Part shown: positions 34,539 through 42,693 of the stretch, in pieces
How the letters are laid out: each line of letters starts with the position of its first letter
Position numbering within the stretch: position 1 is the first letter of the stretch
Assembly: GCA_902825945.1 (NCBI GenBank)
Contig: CADECY010000008.1
Span: forward strand, 1-64,000
DNA length: 64,000 bases
Source: an uncultured Acidobacteriota bacterium
GTDB lineage: Bacteria > Acidobacteriota > Terriglobia > Bryobacterales > Bryobacteraceae
Direction of reading: 5' to 3'
Program-made: the position numbers and the translations under genes
Notes under the pieces: generated by a model
Told to the model about the DNA's origin: nothing
Database searches by the model: none
What the model saw: the letters and a program-made list of their open reading frames with translations, nothing else

Positions 34539-34893
34539 GTGAAGAAACGAGTGCCTCCAGAACTGGACTTCCACGAGCGCCGCGCCGCTCTGCGCAATGA
34601 GCGTGGCCTCACCTGGGACGCTCTTGCCGATCCGGTCGAGATGCATATCTCGCAAATCCGCCGCTACGAAGCGGCCAATCACAACCGGCAGTGGACGGGA
34701 TGCGGAAACTGGTGCGAGCTTCGAGCGTGAGCGCGGATATGCTTCTGTTCGCCTATGCTTCTGCGCGCCAAGGATGAACGCGGTCCTGATGACGACCTGC
34801 GCTTGCAGTTCGAAGCCGCCTCGCGGCTCGATCCGGAGAAGAACGTGATTCGATCCGTGATCGAAGGCATGGTTCTCCGCAACACCGTCAAAG
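34539..34893 (+). pseudogene. Remnant of an XRE-family helix-turn-helix regulator
   Basis: From the GTG at 34539 the frame reads KKRVPPELDFHERRAALRNE and WDALADPVEMHISQIRRYEA, a Cro/CI-type DNA-binding domain, then stops after an apparent deletion. The usual middle part reappears in another frame (VSADMLLF, about 34727-34750). The tail then appears in a third frame (DERGPDDDLRLQFEAASR, VIRSVIEGMVL). At least two frame breaks make it non-functional. Confidence 0.75.
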
Positions 34894-34955
34894 GCGGCCG
34901 AGCGCCGCCTCGCCGCCGCCGTTCGGGAGCCCCGAGCCGGCGACCACAGATCCCA

Positions 34956-35192
34956 CGCCAACACGCCCACCGATTCATAGACCGCATGCCCGAGGCGCAA
35001 CTCACCGGCCTGGTCCAGTTCCTCGAGACCGTCGAACCCGGGGCGTCCGCGCTCCGCAACGCTCTGCTCGATGAGGAAGAGGAAACCGAAGCAGAGAAAG
35101 CCGCAGTTGCCGAAGCTCGCCAATGGCTGCGGAACAATGCAGGCAAGGGCATTCCGCCCGCCGAGCCCATGCGCCGGCTCGGACTCGACTAA
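34956..35192 (+). pseudogene. Antitoxin-like fragment of a type II toxin-antitoxin pair
   Basis: The frame reads HRFIDRMPEAQLTGLVQFLETV, then EEETEAEKAAVAEARQWLRN and GKGIPPAEPMRRLGLD, ending at TAA 35190-35192. This is the familiar acidic C-terminal pattern of antitoxins paired with ParE/RelE toxins. Its natural N-terminus is lost and the frame runs on from the XRE remnant. The toxin remnant starts four bases later, the expected spacing. Confidence 0.6.
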
Positions 35193-35196
35193 ACCG

Positions 35197-35355
35197 ATGG
35201 ACATCGAATGGACCGAGGCCGCCAGGGCGGACCTCGCCGGAATCGATCCGCCTGAGTATCGGATACCGGTGGGGGGCTACGGGGGCTGATTCCACAACGA
35301 CGGCGCGACCCGCATCGTCCTGCGGGTGCGGAACCGCCACGAAGCCTGCCGCTGA
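35197..35355 (+). pseudogene. ParE/RelE-like toxin remnant
   Basis: It starts MDIEWTEAARADLAGID, then jumps to PPEYRIPVGGYGG, meets an in-frame TGA (35287-35289), and continues FHNDGATRIVLRVRNRHEACR to a second TGA. Compared with ParE/RelE toxins, about 35 residues between the first helix and the beta-sheet are missing. It cannot give an active toxin. Confidence 0.7.
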
Positions 35356-36088
35356 CCGGGCTTCACCCGCGGGTCCGAAGAGAAGGAGCGGGCCGCCGTC
35401 CGCCGGGCTGCGCCCGTCTGGCCGGGCGTCACCGGGCATTCGATGGATTGGCCTCCGGCAGGGTGGAATACCGGCGCGCTGGGAGCGATGACATTACGGC
35501 GTAGTCCGATGCACCGGCAAGCCGGTCCCCGAGCGCGATGCGCGCGGCGCATGTCGCGAGCGGCTTCCGCCGCCCGCCCCGCGTTTGATCCGCGCAGGCC
35601 GGTCCAGAGGCGGCCGCTGGCGCGCCCGCCGCCGTCCGGACCTATTCGCGCGGCTACGTGAAGATCATGGATCGATGGTCGTCATGGAGGGCTGCAAACT
35701 CAGGCAGCCACATCAACAGAGATCGACGACGGATGATCGAGATCGGACCCCTCGTTTATTTCAGCGGAGGCACCGCCCAGTGCCACGCAGACTGCCACAT
35801 GTCGGACGTACCCCGAACCCCGCCGGTAGCCCGTCGGGAGGACGCGATCTCCAAATCGGAGCGCACCAGCCTCACTCTTGCAATCTGGCGCCCAATAAAG
35901 GTTCATTAGGTGATACGCCTGCTCAGGCCTGAAAGACAAGTGAACGAGTCGAACTTGACGGGGCACCGAGTGGCTCCCTTCAAGACAATATTATTGGGTC
36001 CACTTTAGGCATTCGGACGGATCAGTACTGTGATCTTTGGTCATCTGAGGACAATATGGTTCTCATCCTTCTCTTTTCTTTGGGGGGG
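35356..36088. other. 733-bp gap, probably decayed DNA
   Basis: No convincing gene on either strand. A minus-strand frame of 88 codons at 35700-35966 (MPRQVRLVHLSFRPEQ...) has no recognisable family. The right end (36055-36088) has a pyrimidine run and seven consecutive Gs just before the rpiB remnant. Confidence 0.5.
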
Positions 36089-36465
36089 CCATCGCCGATC
36101 CGATTCTACTCCATCGACAATCACTCCGCGGGCAGCCTTGCCCGATGCGACCAGGTCCGCCACTTGCACGGCGATATCCGGATAGTCCGCGGCCCTTTCC
36201 TCGTAACGCCGACATCGCGCGCCGCCAGTCCCAGTTCGGCAAGTACGGGCAGCAATGCCTGCTTCATCCGGAATCCGCCATGGTCGGAGCCGGTCGCGAT
36301 CGTCTTCTCCGGCGGCGAATTGGTATCGATCCGATCGGGCGCCAGTTCGACGGTGCGGACTCCGCACTCACGGGCCAGATCGCGCCGATGGAGTCAGATG
36401 CTGCCCTTGGCGATACGAAACTCGCCCGACGCCGGGACGTCGCGCTCAGCGAAGACCTGTCGCAT
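36089..36465 (-). pseudogene. Decayed 5' copy of rpiB
   Basis: This stretch matches bases about 33772-34153 of the intact rpiB gene nearly base for base on the same strand. It includes the segment for [17 protein letters not shown] and [10 protein letters not shown], and the match continues about 30 bp upstream of the start codon. Small indels break the frame several times (for example before the AADYPDIA block and near the start). The match ends abruptly where the intact gene continues with MAANKVDG. It has no catalytic centre and is non-functional. Confidence 0.92.
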
Positions 36466-36550
36466 GGGAAGTCGAAAGCTCCAGTGTCCCTTCCGCGCCA
36501 TCTCCCCGGCTTTGGCGGGTCAAATCTTCTCTGAATTGCCCCGATCTACG

Positions 36551-36832
36551 CTAGTAAATGTAGCCGCGCCATGTGACGCCGCGGTCATCCTTCAGCACGA
36601 TTCCCGAGCCGTCGGCGACGCCAGTCATGGACCTACCCTGACCGTCACGGAAGCGGTATCGCACGTACTCCGGCTCACGTTCGGCCGAGCCGTGCCACAC
36701 ATTGCCTTGGGTATCCCTGAGACGGACATAACCGCCGTCTCCGAAACCCTCGGCGCGGCGATGATCGGCACTTTCAAATTGGAAGAAGCGGCCCTCTCCA
36801 GGGGGCGTCGTTCTGCGGCGGCGAATCCTCAT
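36551..36832 (-). CDS. Small basic protein with short repeats, unknown function
   Basis: A 93-residue protein. After a basic head (MRIRRRRTTPPGEGRFFQFE) it has three related strand pairs: YVRLRDTQGNVWHGSAE, VRYRFRDGQGRSMTGVADG and IVLKDDRGVTWRGYIY. The repeating R-D-x-x-G-x-x-W-x-G pattern suggests a tiny all-beta protein. I know no family for it. It lies between the rpiB remnant and the GHMP kinase gene, alone on the minus strand. Confidence 0.45.
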   Translation of the reverse strand: MRIRRRRTTPPGEGRFFQFESADHRRAEGFGDGGYVRLRDTQGNVWHGSAEREPEYVRYRFRDGQGRSMTGVADGSGIVLKDDRGVTWRGYIY

Positions 36833-36894
36833 GCGTGATGAATCGACGCATTATGGGGGCACCGATCATGGATCGGAAGTACCGATTTATCCCG

Positions 36895-37887
36895 TCATAC
36901 TACCCGAGGCTTGACAACGCCAATTCCGAGTGGGCGCATCGTTTCGACGAGCCTTTGGAACATTGCCTCTCCCTGATACCGCCCGACGATCGCGCCGCCT
37001 GAGCCGGCGAAGTTGGCGGAAGCTCCGCAGGAGCGAGCGGTTTCAATCATCTCGAGATTGCCCTTTCCGATCTTGTAGATCTTGGCGCGCAAGTCGAAGT
37101 TTGCGTCGATCAGCTTGTCCAGCCGGGCAAAGTCGCGATCGATCAGTGCCTGGCGGCCCTGTTCGGCGTAACCCGCCCAGGTTTTCATGGCTTCGACAAT
37201 CTCGGTATCGCCACGATTCCACCGTGCGCGGATGTCGTTATGGAAGACCTCGGTGCCTTCGCTCAGCGACGTGCGATAGGCGAGATAGAGCTCAGGCAGC
37301 AAGGCGGGATCGATCGGCTCATAGTTGCCATAGCGCCGCTGGTCCATCAATCCCTTGGCGAAGTCCATGTATACCACGCCCTCATAGGCCTGAATGACGC
37401 GGTCTTGGAGACCCGCGCTCACGCCGAGTTCGATCGTTTCGGTTTCGAGCGCGATATTGGCTTGCACCGGCAGGGGGATGTCGAGGCGGAAATACTGCAT
37501 GAGAGCACGTAGAGCGGCGGTGATGATGGCGCTCGACCCGCCCATTCCGAGCCTAAGCGGAACGGTGGTTTCGTATTCGAGGGTAAAATTGCGTTCCTCG
37601 ATCTCGATACCCTGGTCACGGCAGTAGTCCATCAATCTGACGAGCAGGGCCTGAATGATGCGGATTCCGCCGTAGTAGCCCCGCCATCGCGTGGTGGCAT
37701 AAACATCCTGCAAGCTCTCCCAAACGGGCATGTCCGCTTTCGACGGCGTAATCTCGAGGCGCGCGCTCGGGTAGACGAGCACACGAGCGCGGAAGTTCTT
37801 TACCAATAATGATATTGTCTTCCCAAAATAGCCGTCGCTCGGATTGCCGAGCAGTCCGGCGCGGGCATAGGCGAAGGTTTCGATCAT
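36895..37887 (-). CDS. GHMP-family sugar kinase (glucuronokinase-like)
   Basis: A 330-residue protein. The N-terminus (FAYARAGLLGNPSDGYFGKTIS) is the GHMP substrate-binding strand. The ATP-binding loop is RLGMGGSSAII (112-122), and the C-terminal motif is ANFAGSGGAIVGRY. The phrase GLLGNPSDGYFGKTIS resembles plant-type glucuronokinases and related bacterial sugar 1-kinases. The exact substrate is uncertain. The start lies 14 bp from the divergent dtd gene, so the promoters must overlap neighbouring sequence. Confidence 0.85.
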   Translation of the reverse strand: MIETFAYARAGLLGNPSDGYFGKTISLLVKNFRARVLVYPSARLEITPSKADMPVWESLQDVYATTRWRGYYGGIRIIQALLVRLMDYCRDQGIEIEERNFTLEYETTVPLRLGMGGSSAIITAALRALMQYFRLDIPLPVQANIALETETIELGVSAGLQDRVIQAYEGVVYMDFAKGLMDQRRYGNYEPIDPALLPELYLAYRTSLSEGTEVFHNDIRARWNRGDTEIVEAMKTWAGYAEQGRQALIDRDFARLDKLIDANFDLRAKIYKIGKGNLEMIETARSCGASANFAGSGGAIVGRYQGEAMFQRLVETMRPLGIGVVKPRVV

Positions 37888-37901
37888 ATAGACTCAATTG
37901 T

Positions 37902-38351
37902 ATGCGTGTCGTGGCTCAACGTGTGTCGGGTGCCAGTGTCACGGTGAATGGAGAAGTCACCGGATCTATCGGCCACGGCCTCGTTATTCTGTTGGGTGTC
38001 GCCACGGGCGATACCGAGGCGGCCGCGGATTATCTAGTGTCCAAGCTCGCCGGTCTTCGGATTTTTCGGGACCATGAGGGCAAGGCCAATCACAGCGTGC
38101 GCGACGTGGGCGGGAGCTTTCTGATCGTGTCTCAGTTTACATTGATGGCCGACTGCCGCAAGGGGCGTAGACCGGGATTCGATGACGCCGCACCGCCCGG
38201 CATCGCCAAGCGTCTCTATGAATACTTCGTCGAGGCCGCGCGAAAAACAGAAATTCCCGTACAAACGGGTGTTTTTCAGGCCGAGATGACCGTTAGTCTG
38301 GCTAATGAGGGACCCTTCACGATTCTTTTGGATTCGAACAAGAATTTCTAG
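37902..38351 (+). CDS. dtd: D-aminoacyl-tRNA deacylase
   Basis: A 149-residue protein. The ATG at 37902 gives the standard MRVVAQRVSGASVTVNGE start. The two active-site motifs are SQFTLMADCRKGRRPGF and NEGPFTILLDS (Gly-Pro present; the canonical Asn-x-Gly-Pro-Val-Thr is Asn-Glu-Gly-Pro-Phe-Thr here). DTD removes D-amino acids mischarged on tRNA. Its C-terminus NKNF is normal in length. Confidence 0.96.
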   Translation: MRVVAQRVSGASVTVNGEVTGSIGHGLVILLGVATGDTEAAADYLVSKLAGLRIFRDHEGKANHSVRDVGGSFLIVSQFTLMADCRKGRRPGFDDAAPPGIAKRLYEYFVEAARKTEIPVQTGVFQAEMTVSLANEGPFTILLDSNKNF

Positions 38352-38511
38352 AGTCTCTCAATTCTCCTTCCGCATCGAAGATGTCAGATATACTCCGGGC
38401 GAGTGTTTCCGCTCGTTCCGGCCTACCCCCAAATCGTCGGCCTCGAGGGGGTTCACAAACTGCTTCTGACATGTGTTAGGATAGTAACAAATTTCACACA
38501 CGGGGTGACCC

Positions 38512-38781
38512 ATGCCCAAATTGACCATAGAAAATAGCATCCTGCAGGCCGCGTTGGAAGGGCTAGAAGCCCAGAAGGCTCGCATCGATGAACAGATCCG
38601 AACCGTTCGTGCCGCGCTTGGCGGCAAGACGGTTGCTCCCAGGCCGGCCGCTGAAGCCAGCTCGGGTGGTTCCGCATCCAGAGGCAAGCGCGAGCTCTCC
38701 GCAGCCGCTCGCGCTAGAATCGCGGCCGCGCAGAAGAAGCGCTGGGCCGAGTACAGAAAGAACAAGAACGCTCAGCAGTAA
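38512..38781 (+). CDS. Small protein with helical N-terminus and basic C-terminal tail
   Basis: An 89-residue protein. Residues 1-37 form a predicted coiled helix (LQAALEGLEAQKARIDEQIRTV). A Pro/Ala/Ser-rich linker follows, then a basic tail, ELSAAARARIAAAQKKRW and AEYRKNKN. The A-A-R-x-R-I-A-A-A-Q-x-x-R-W motif recurs in small acidobacterial proteins and looks like a nucleic-acid-binding tail. GGGGTGA precedes the ATG. Function unknown. Flanked by dtd and nikR, with its own upstream gap of 160 bp. Confidence 0.7.
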   Translation: MPKLTIENSILQAALEGLEAQKARIDEQIRTVRAALGGKTVAPRPAAEASSGGSASRGKRELSAAARARIAAAQKKRWAEYRKNKNAQQ

Positions 38782-38805
38782 TCGTCGTGTTCGAGTCGCC
38801 GCCCT

Positions 38806-38835
38806 GGTCCCGGCGGTAAGCTGTCCGCCGGAACC
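38806..38835 (+). terminator. Hairpin after the small basic-tail gene
   Basis: The stem CCGGCGG (38810-38816)/CCGCCGG (38825-38831) is extended outward by GGT/ACC with one mismatch, around an 8-base loop. It lies 25-54 bases after the stop and before nikR. No T-run. Confidence 0.4.
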
Positions 38836-38898
38836 CTGGGGTGGTGTGTGTGTGCGGGCTGTTGCCCGCGTGACCGTTCTTCGCTACGCTGACTCTAC

Positions 38899-39315
38899 AT
38901 GAGCGAACTCAGCAGGATTGGCGTGGCGATCGACTCCGATCTTCTCGCGCGCTTCGACGCACTCATTGCCGAGCGCGGCTACAGCAACCGGTCAGAGGCG
39001 TTCCGCGATTTGATTCGCGATGAATTGGTGCAGCGCTCCTGGGAGCGCCCCGACGAACAAGTCGTCGGCACCGTAACGCTCGTTTACGACCATCATGTCC
39101 GGCTGTTAAACGAGAAGCTGACGGGCATGCAGCACGATCACTATCACAACGTGCTCTCGACACTCCACGTGCATCTCGATCACGACAATTGTCTCGAGGT
39201 GCTCATCGTCAAGGGGAGGTCAGCGGAGGTCCGCAAGATCGCCGAAGCGCTGATCAGCACCAAGGGAGTGAAACACGGCCGGCTCACGCTCACATCCGGA
39301 GGTGCGGGCCTTTGA
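38899..39315 (+). CDS. nikR: NikR nickel-responsive regulator
   Basis: A 138-residue protein with an N-terminal ribbon-helix-helix (RIGVAIDSDLLARFDALIAERGYSNRSEA) and a C-terminal ACT-like domain. The nickel ligands match E. coli His76/His87/His89/Cys95 as His79, His90, His92 and Cys98 (MQHDHYHN, LHVHLDHDNCLEV). NikR represses nickel uptake when nickel is bound. No nickel transporter or hydrogenase/urease gene lies in the window, so its targets are elsewhere. Its stop overlaps the acpS start (TTGA). Confidence 0.95.
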   Translation: MSELSRIGVAIDSDLLARFDALIAERGYSNRSEAFRDLIRDELVQRSWERPDEQVVGTVTLVYDHHVRLLNEKLTGMQHDHYHNVLSTLHVHLDHDNCLEVLIVKGRSAEVRKIAEALISTKGVKHGRLTLTSGGAGL

Positions 39316-39692
39316 TCGCCGGCCATGGTGTCGACCTTTGCGAAGTCGCGCGAATGGGCGGCGCACTCAGCCGGAACGGAGACGCGTTCTTGCGCCGTGT
39401 GTTCACCGAAGGCGAGCGGACCTATGCTGAATCCTCGGCTAATCGCCTCGAGCGCTACGCGGCCCGTTTCGCGGCCAAAGAAGCGGCCATGAAAGCTCTC
39501 GGCACTGGCTGGGCGAGCGGTGTCACCTGGCATGACTTCGAAGTGCGAAACGAACCCAGCGGCAAGCCGGTTCTCATGCTCCACGGCGAAGCCGCGTCCA
39601 TCGCTGAATCGCGGGGAATCACCCGGATTCACCTATCGCTGACCCACACCGCTTCTAACGCGATGGCGTCGGTGATTCTGGAAGCGGAGTGA
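39312..39692 (+). CDS. acpS: Holo-[acyl-carrier-protein] synthase
   Basis: A 126-residue protein, the normal length. The TTG at 39312 is chosen because it gives MIAGHGVDLCEV at the N-terminus and overlaps the nikR stop by four bases. Metal and cofactor residues Asp8 and Glu57 (RFAAKEAAMKALGTG) are in place, as are EVRNEPSGKPVL and HLSLTHTASNAMASVI. AcpS transfers phosphopantetheine from CoA to acyl carrier protein. The 3' end overlaps the convergent phosphatidyltransferase gene by 38 bp. Confidence 0.95.
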   Translation: MIAGHGVDLCEVARMGGALSRNGDAFLRRVFTEGERTYAESSANRLERYAARFAAKEAAMKALGTGWASGVTWHDFEVRNEPSGKPVLMLHGEAASIAESRGITRIHLSLTHTASNAMASVILEAE

Positions 39693-40296
39693 GCACGCGC
39701 TGCGCCTCCTCGAGGCGCTTGGTCTCCTGATAGGTGTAGACGATACGGTGGATTACCGTGATCGTTCCGATCACCGCGATCACCCACAGGATCGCCGCCA
39801 TGCGATCGCAGAAGGTGCCGATCATCAGGAGTACGATCCGCTCGGGCCGTTCCATGAACCCGACCTTGCACTTCGGGATGGTGTTTTCCGCGCGCGATCG
39901 CGTATAGCTGATCATCACCGACGTGGTCATCACGATCGCGGTCAGGATGATGTAGAGCGGCCGGTTGATGTTGGCATAGTAGATGAGCAAGCCCATCAGC
40001 AGGGCGAGATCGGAATAGCGGTCGAGCACGGAATCGAAGAATCCGCCGAAGCGTGTCACTTGGTTGGTCTCGCGCGCCACCCGGCCGTCGACCATGTCGA
40101 ACAGCGCGGCGCCGGTAATCACCCAACCCGCGGCGAAGAAGTTCCCGGTGGCCAGCACCGCCGCCGCGCCGATATTGATTAGCAGCCCCACGAAGGTCAG
40201 CATGTTCGGGTGGATGCCCGCCCACGAGAGTCCGCGGACGATCCGGATGATGATCCAGTCGCAGGTGTTGCCGATGAGCCGGGTGTACGTCGTCAT
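39655..40296 (-). CDS. CDP-alcohol phosphatidyltransferase
   Basis: A 213-residue membrane protein with the family signature DG-x2-AR-x8-G-x3-D-x3-D in FDMVDGRVARETNQV and FGGFFDSVLDRYSD. About six hydrophobic segments are visible (for example MLTFVGLLINIGAAAVLATG and IILTAIVMTTSVMISY). It makes a phospholipid from a CDP-diacylglycerol-like donor. GFMERPERIVLLMIG resembles the inositol-phosphate-type subgroup, but I cannot fix the acceptor. It is the last gene of the six-gene minus-strand operon beginning at 44020. Confidence 0.92.
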   Translation of the reverse strand: MTTYTRLIGNTCDWIIIRIVRGLSWAGIHPNMLTFVGLLINIGAAAVLATGNFFAAGWVITGAALFDMVDGRVARETNQVTRFGGFFDSVLDRYSDLALLMGLLIYYANINRPLYIILTAIVMTTSVMISYTRSRAENTIPKCKVGFMERPERIVLLMIGTFCDRMAAILWVIAVIGTITVIHRIVYTYQETKRLEEAQRVLTPLPESPTPSR

Positions 40297-40310
40297 GCCC
40301 GTTCCCCTTT

Positions 40311-40778
40311 TTACGCCAAATCGTGGATCGTGGTCAACTTGATGATTTCGAATTCCCGCGCACCGCCGGGAATTTGAACTCGTACCGTGTCGCCCACTTC
40401 CTTGCCGAGCAGACCCCGCCCGATCGGCGAAGTAGTTGAAATCTTGCCATTTGCGGCGTCGGCGTCCTCGCTCGTGACAAGCCTATAGACGACTTCCTCG
40501 TCTTTTTTCACGTCCAGTACCACAACCTCTGAACCGAGTCCCACCCGGTCGCGGGGGATCTTGCTGAAATCGACCATGGCGAAGTCACGCATCCGGCCCC
40601 GGACCTGGGAAAGCCGCGCATCGACGTAGGACTGGCGCTCTTTCGCGGCCGAATACTCGGCGTTCTCGCTCAAATCTCCGAGCGCGCGGGCTCGAGCGAT
40701 CTCCCTCGGTAATTCGACATGAAGTTCATGTTCGAGCGCCGCGATCTCGTCAAGCAACTTCTTCTTCAGCTCTTCCAC
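40311..40778 (-). CDS. greA: Transcript cleavage factor GreA
   Basis: A 155-residue protein: N-terminal coiled coil (EELKKKLLDEIAALEHELHV) with the acidic tip region GDLSENAEYSAAKERQ, and the C-terminal FKBP-like domain (STTSPIGRGLLGKEVGDTV, VQIPGGAREFEI). GreA enters the secondary channel of RNA polymerase and rescues backtracked complexes. It lies 9 bp after tag. Confidence 0.95.
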   Translation of the reverse strand: MEELKKKLLDEIAALEHELHVELPREIARARALGDLSENAEYSAAKERQSYVDARLSQVRGRMRDFAMVDFSKIPRDRVGLGSEVVVLDVKKDEEVVYRLVTSEDADAANGKISTTSPIGRGLLGKEVGDTVRVQIPGGAREFEIIKLTTIHDLA

Positions 40779-40787
40779 AAATCACCA

Positions 40788-41363
40788 TTATAGTCTGGGC
40801 CTGTACTTCCAGCAGGCCTCGACGTGATCGTCCACCATCCCCACCGCCTGCATGAAGGCGTAACAGATGGTGGAGCCAACGAACTTGAACCCCCGGCGCA
40901 AGAGCTCCCTCGACATCGCGTCACTTTCCGGCGACTTTGCCCGGACACGCTCCCGGGTCATACCGGCGGGGTCGAACAGTGTCCTTCCGCCCGTGAATTG
41001 CCAGATGAACGGGTCGAAGCCCGAGAATTCGTCCCGTGCGGCGAGGTAGGCGCGCGCGTTGAGCGGCGCCGCGTGCACTTTCAGCCGGTTGCGTACGATT
41101 CCGGGGTCGGCCATCAGGCGCTCGAAATCGCGGACGCCGAAGCGGGCGATCTTTTCCGGATCGAAACCGCGGAAGGCCTTGCGAAACGCCTCGCGCTTGC
41201 GCAGAATCGTGATCCAGCTCAGTCCGGCCTGGAATCCCTCGAGCATCAGCATCTCGAACAGCGCACGATCGTCATGAAGTGGCACGCCCCACTCGTTGTC
41301 GTGATAGCCGGTGTAGAGAGGATCGGTTCCGCACCACCAGCACCGGATATGTTCGGCGCTCAC
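40788..41363 (-). CDS. tag: DNA-3-methyladenine glycosylase I
   Basis: A 191-residue protein. The GTG at 41363 overlaps the glycerate kinase stop (GTGA) and gives VSAEHIRCWWCG at the N-terminus. Tag motifs: TGYHDNEWGVPLHDDRALFE, MLEGFQAGLSWITILRKREAF, FVGSTICYAFMQAVGMVDDH and the C-terminal CWKYRP. Zinc ligands are expected from the N-terminal Cys and His and the C-terminal His and Cys, all present. It removes 3-methyladenine from DNA. Confidence 0.95.
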   Translation of the reverse strand: MSAEHIRCWWCGTDPLYTGYHDNEWGVPLHDDRALFEMLMLEGFQAGLSWITILRKREAFRKAFRGFDPEKIARFGVRDFERLMADPGIVRNRLKVHAAPLNARAYLAARDEFSGFDPFIWQFTGGRTLFDPAGMTRERVRAKSPESDAMSRELLRRGFKFVGSTICYAFMQAVGMVDDHVEACWKYRPRL

Positions 41364-42688
41364 TTGCCCACCAGCACCAAACGCACATCCATTACGTTGG
41401 TGCGGGTGGGTCCGGTCATGATCAGGCCACCCACCTGCTCGAAGAACCGGTAGGAATCGTTTCGGCTCAGGTAGTCGCGCGGGTCGAGTCCCTTGGCACC
41501 CGCCGTGGCGACGGTGGCGCCATCGGCGATCGCTCCGGCGGCATCTGTCGGACCGTCGGTACCATCGGTACCACCACTCAGTATCACGGTGCGCGGCAGC
41601 CCGGCGATCTCGATCGCACCCGCGAGCGCGAACTCCTGGTTTCGTCCACCGATTCCGTTGCCGCGGATCGTCACCGTGGTCTCCCCACCCGAGATGACGC
41701 AGACGGGCGGCTTCATCGGCTGGCCCGATTGATGGATCTCGCGCGCGATCGCCGCGTGCATTCGCGCGATCTCCCTGGTCTCGCCCTCGATCAATGTCGA
41801 AAGCACGAGCGTGCGATAGCCGAGTTGGCGGGCGTGGGCCGCCGCCGCGTCCACCGCGAGGCGGTTGCTGCCCACCACGATGTTGTGAGCGCGCGCGAAC
41901 ACTGGGTCGCCTTCCTTGGGTGTGTCCGGAAACTTCCCCGCGCATCCGGCCTCGATGCGGTCACGAACGGAGGCGGGAACTCGATTGAGAAGGCCGAATT
42001 CCGCGAGGATCGCGTGGGCGTCCGCGAAGGTCGAGTGATCGGGAACCGACGGGCCCGATCCGATGACATCCATCGAGTCGCCAATCACGTCGCTGAGCAT
42101 CAGCGTGATGAGCGTGGCGGGCGAGGCCAGACGAGCCAGTTGTCCGCCCTTGAATCCGGAGATGTGCTTGCGGACCGTGTTCATCTGATGGATGTTGGCG
42201 CCGCACTCGAGCATCAGGCGCGTGGTGGTCTGCTTTTCCGCGAGCGTGATGGGCGGAACCGGCGCGGGAGTCAACGCGGAAGCGCCGCCCGAGATCAGGC
42301 AGATCACCAGATCGTCCACTGCCGCGGACGCTGAGAGATCGATGAGGCGCCGCGTGCCTTCCACGCCCGCCTCATCCGGAACCGGATGTCCGCACTCGTG
42401 AACTCGGATTCGCTTCAGCTTGGCCGTGTGCCCGTACTTGACGTTGATCCAGCCATCGGTCACGCGCTTGCCAAGCGCTTTCTCCACCGCGACCGCCATG
42501 GCCGCGGAGGCCTTGCCCGCACCGAGCACGAGAACACGCCGGAACCGCGGCAGCGAGTAGCGGCGGGCGCCGGCGATCAGCGTGTCGGCCTCGACGCACA
42601 GGAAACGCGATACGGCGGCTACCGGATCGGCGGCCTTCAGAGCCGCGCCAAAGATGGCGGATGCGTGTTTGCGGAGTTGCTTTTCCAT
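41360..42688 (-). CDS. Glycerate 2-kinase (DUF4147/MOFRL family)
   Basis: A 442-residue protein. N-terminal DUF4147 part: VLVLGAGKASAAMAVAVEKAL, VHECGHPVPDEAG and LISGGASALTPAPVPP. C-terminal MOFRL part: CVISGGETTVTIRGNGIGGRNQE and LSGGTDGTDGPTDAAGA. The enzyme phosphorylates D-glycerate to 2-phosphoglycerate. It is 5 bp downstream of aroK and translationally coupled to tag. Confidence 0.95.
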   Translation of the reverse strand: MEKQLRKHASAIFGAALKAADPVAAVSRFLCVEADTLIAGARRYSLPRFRRVLVLGAGKASAAMAVAVEKALGKRVTDGWINVKYGHTAKLKRIRVHECGHPVPDEAGVEGTRRLIDLSASAAVDDLVICLISGGASALTPAPVPPITLAEKQTTTRLMLECGANIHQMNTVRKHISGFKGGQLARLASPATLITLMLSDVIGDSMDVIGSGPSVPDHSTFADAHAILAEFGLLNRVPASVRDRIEAGCAGKFPDTPKEGDPVFARAHNIVVGSNRLAVDAAAAHARQLGYRTLVLSTLIEGETREIARMHAAIAREIHQSGQPMKPPVCVISGGETTVTIRGNGIGGRNQEFALAGAIEIAGLPRTVILSGGTDGTDGPTDAAGAIADGATVATAGAKGLDPRDYLSRNDSYRFFEQVGGLIMTGPTRTNVMDVRLVLVGK

Positions 42689-42693
42689 GGGCT

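Noticed and set aside
36056-36838. 260-codon plus-strand frame over the rpiB remnant and the small repeat protein
   Set aside because: The DNA identity to rpiB on the minus strand explains the first half, and the second half is antisense to the repeat protein.
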